From an uncultured Clostridia bacterium (GTDB lineage: Bacteria; Bacillota; Clostridia; Oscillospirales; Acutalibacteraceae), in the NCBI GenBank assembly GCA_947169815.1, contig CAMVRG010000002.1, positions 1 to 40,268 on the forward strand: a stretch of 40,268 nt of DNA, in the 5' to 3' direction. This document shows positions 36,089 through 40,268 of the stretch, in pieces. Both the position numbers and the translations under genes were made by a program. Below the pieces are notes generated by a model. The model did not search any database, had not been told where the DNA came from, and saw only the letters and a program-made list of their open reading frames with translations. Position 1 is the first letter of the stretch. Each line of letters begins with the position of its first letter.

Positions 36089-36329
36089 GGTTAAGGTTGC
36101 CGAGCATAAAAAAGAAACCGCCGAAATTAATACTGAATTTATTCAGCTTCAGGCGTTTTTAAAGTTTATGGGACTCGCTGAAACGGGCGGAGAGGCAAAA
36201 GAGATAATTCAGGACGGAATTATTAAGGTTAATAATGAAATCTGTACCGCAAGAGGAAAAAAGCTGAGAGACGGAGACGTTGTCTCAGCCTTCGGTACCG
36301 ATTACACAATAAAATATGAAAATAAATAG
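36078..36329 (+). CDS. yaaA: S4-domain RNA-binding protein (YaaA type)
   Basis: [48 protein letters not shown]; located between dnaN and recF. Confidence 0.9.
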   Translation: MKIKVKVAEHKKETAEINTEFIQLQAFLKFMGLAETGGEAKEIIQDGIIKVNNEICTARGKKLRDGDVVSAFGTDYTIKYENK

Positions 36330-37401
36330 AATAGAACTTGAAAATTTCAGAAATTTCAGTTTTCTTGAAGCCGATTTTGACGACGTAAATATAATCTGGG
36401 GCGAAAACGCACAGGGTAAAACAAATCTTATAGAGGCAATTTATCTTTTTACGGGCGCAAAAAGTTTCAGAGGAGCTAAGGATAAAGAGCTCGTTAAATT
36501 TGACAGCGAAAAAAGCAGAATAAAAATTGAATTTGATAATAATGAAAGAGAGCAAAGCGCTGAAATTATTATTGATAATAAAAGAAGCGTAAGCCTTAAC
36601 GGAGTTAAAAATAAAAGGGACGAGCTGAGCGAGGAGCTTAAAGCGGTTATATTTTCACCCGTACATTTAAGTATGGTTAAGGACGGACCCCGCGAAAGAC
36701 GTTATTTTATTGACTCCGCTCTCTGTCAGATTAAATCAAATTACCGAAAGCTGTTAAAGGAATATAACAGAGCTCTCTCACAGCGTAATTCTCTTTTAAA
36801 GGATTTGGTAAAGCATCCCGAGCTTGACAGTATGCTTTATATATGGAATCAGAATTTAGCGAGAACGGGCGCAAAAATAATCTATCAGAGACTTAAATAT
36901 ATCGACGCGCTTATGCCTTATGCAAGCGAGGTATATCTCGGTATAAGCTCAAATAAAGAAAAAATTGAGCTTAAATACAGCGGATGCGACGAATTTATAG
37001 AGGATGTTTATGATATCGAAGAAAAGCTCCTGAAGGCTTTTGAGGAGTCAAAGCTCCCCGATATAATGAATCGTAATACTACAAAAGGTCCTCACAGAGA
37101 CGATATAGAAATTATGATTAACGGTAAAAGCGCAAGAGTTTACGGCTCCCAGGGGCAGCAGAGAAGCTGCGTGCTCGCTATTAAACTCGCCGAGGCGGCG
37201 CTTTTAAAGAAAATGACGGGGGTTGAGCCCGTCGCGCTTCTTGACGACGTTATGAGCGAGCTTGACGAAAAGCGTCAGGATTATATTTTAAATAACATAA
37301 AAAGCTCTCAGGTGTTTATTACCTGCTGCGATAAGGAACAGATTCTCCGTCTTAAAAAAGGAAAAACGATTCATATAGAGGACGGAAAAATAATTGACTG
37401 A
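36316..37401 (+). CDS. recF: DNA replication/repair protein RecF
   Basis: [67 protein letters not shown]. Confidence 0.96.
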   Translation: MKINRIELENFRNFSFLEADFDDVNIIWGENAQGKTNLIEAIYLFTGAKSFRGAKDKELVKFDSEKSRIKIEFDNNEREQSAEIIIDNKRSVSLNGVKNKRDELSEELKAVIFSPVHLSMVKDGPRERRYFIDSALCQIKSNYRKLLKEYNRALSQRNSLLKDLVKHPELDSMLYIWNQNLARTGAKIIYQRLKYIDALMPYASEVYLGISSNKEKIELKYSGCDEFIEDVYDIEEKLLKAFEESKLPDIMNRNTTKGPHRDDIEIMINGKSARVYGSQGQQRSCVLAIKLAEAALLKKMTGVEPVALLDDVMSELDEKRQDYILNNIKSSQVFITCCDKEQILRLKKGKTIHIEDGKIID

Positions 37402-37403
37402 TT

Positions 37404-37637
37404 ATGTTTATACATTTAGGCGAAAATACGGTAATTACCGATAAAAAAATAATCGGCGTGTTTGATATGGATACCTCGACGGTAAATAAGGCTACGAGGG
37501 ATTATCTTTCCGCCGCCGAAAAGAATAAAAAGGTTGAATACGTAAATTTTGACCTTCCGAAAAGCTTTATCGTGACTGATGAAAAAATATATATCAGCCC
37601 GATAAATACAAGTACGATAAATAAAAGAAGTAAATAA
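37404..37637 (+). CDS. remB: RemB/YaaB-like DUF370 protein
   Basis: MFIHLGENTVITDKKIIGVFDMDTSTVNKATRDYL; located between recF and gyrB. Confidence 0.85.
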   Translation: MFIHLGENTVITDKKIIGVFDMDTSTVNKATRDYLSAAEKNKKVEYVNFDLPKSFIVTDEKIYISPINTSTINKRSK

Positions 37638-39665
<2,028 letters not shown>

Positions 39666-39690
39666 GGTTTCATAATAAGGAGGAAACACA

Positions 39691-40268
39691 ATGAACGAAG
39701 AAATCCGTTATGATAACCAGAAAATCGTAGACGTAGAAATAAGCGACGAGATAAGAAAGGCGTTCCTTGATTATTCAATGAGCGTTATCGTATCGCGTGC
39801 GCTACCCGACGTAAGAGACGGCTTAAAGCCCGTACACAGGCGTATTTTATACGCTATGTATAAAAACAATCTTTATCCTACTAATCCGTACAGAAAGTGC
39901 GCAACGACCGTCGGCGACGTGCTCGGTCATTATCACCCCCACGGCGACGCTTCGGTTTACGACGCTATGGTAAGGCTTGCACAGACCTTCTCAATGAGAC
40001 ATATCCTCGTTGACGGTCACGGAAACTTCGGTTCAATCGACGGCGACCCCGCCGCCGCTTACAGATATACCGAATCCCGTCTTTCAAAAACGGCAATGAA
40101 AATGCTTGAGGATATTAAGAAGGATACTGTCGACTGGGCTCCGAACTTTGACGATACCGAAAACGAGCCTACCGTCCTTCCCGCCCGTTTTCCGAACCTT
40201 CTCGTAAACGGCTCTTCGGGTATAGCCGTAGGTATGGCAACGAATATTCCGCCTCATAATATGCGCGA
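39691..40268 (+). CDS. gyrA: DNA gyrase subunit A, 5' portion (truncated by window end)
   Basis: ATG after aaggaggaaacaca; [48 protein letters not shown]; open to the window end, so absent from the ORF track. Confidence 0.97.
   Translation, partial: MNEEIRYDNQKIVDVEISDEIRKAFLDYSMSVIVSRALPDVRDGLKPVHRRILYAMYKNNLYPTNPYRKCATTVGDVLGHYHPHGDASVYDAMVRLAQTFSMRHILVDGHGNFGSIDGDPAAAYRYTESRLSKTAMKMLEDIKKDTVDWAPNFDDTENEPTVLPARFPNLLVNGSSGIAVGMATNIPPHNMR

Overview
This is a chromosomal window from a low-GC Firmicute, probably a Clostridia/Ruminococcaceae-like gut bacterium (inferred from gene content and sporulation-type genes). The right end is the replication-origin block dnaA-dnaN-yaaA(S4)-recF-remB-like-gyrB-gyrA, with gyrA running off the window. 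To its left lie a folE-folP-folB-folK operon headed by a degenerate LCP-like protein, a transglutaminase with a dockerin-like tail, an orphan E2 acyltransferase-like protein with a long coiled coil, fba, and an FMN riboswitch with ribU. Further left are a five-gene operon (CDF-like, surface phosphoesterase, two membrane proteins, M20 peptidase), a SmtB-like regulator with rsmE, ogg, sleB, a YabE-like G5/3D protein, a tRNA-Arg(CCT) beside a cluster of palindromes, and a purine operon (xpt, BMP lipoprotein, nucleoside ABC transporter, hpt). The first genes are a GPH-type transporter and hypB. I found no CRISPR array, prophage, transposase or restriction/defence system. The best leads for something undescribed are the phosphoesterase/membrane-pair/M20 operon, the E2-coiled-coil protein, the SmtB-rsmE pairing with its palindromic operator, the pseudo-LCP before the folate operon, the origin's altered DnaA-box-like sites, and the palindrome cluster containing a tRNA 3'-end copy. 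All calls come from reading the sequence; no database searches were run.
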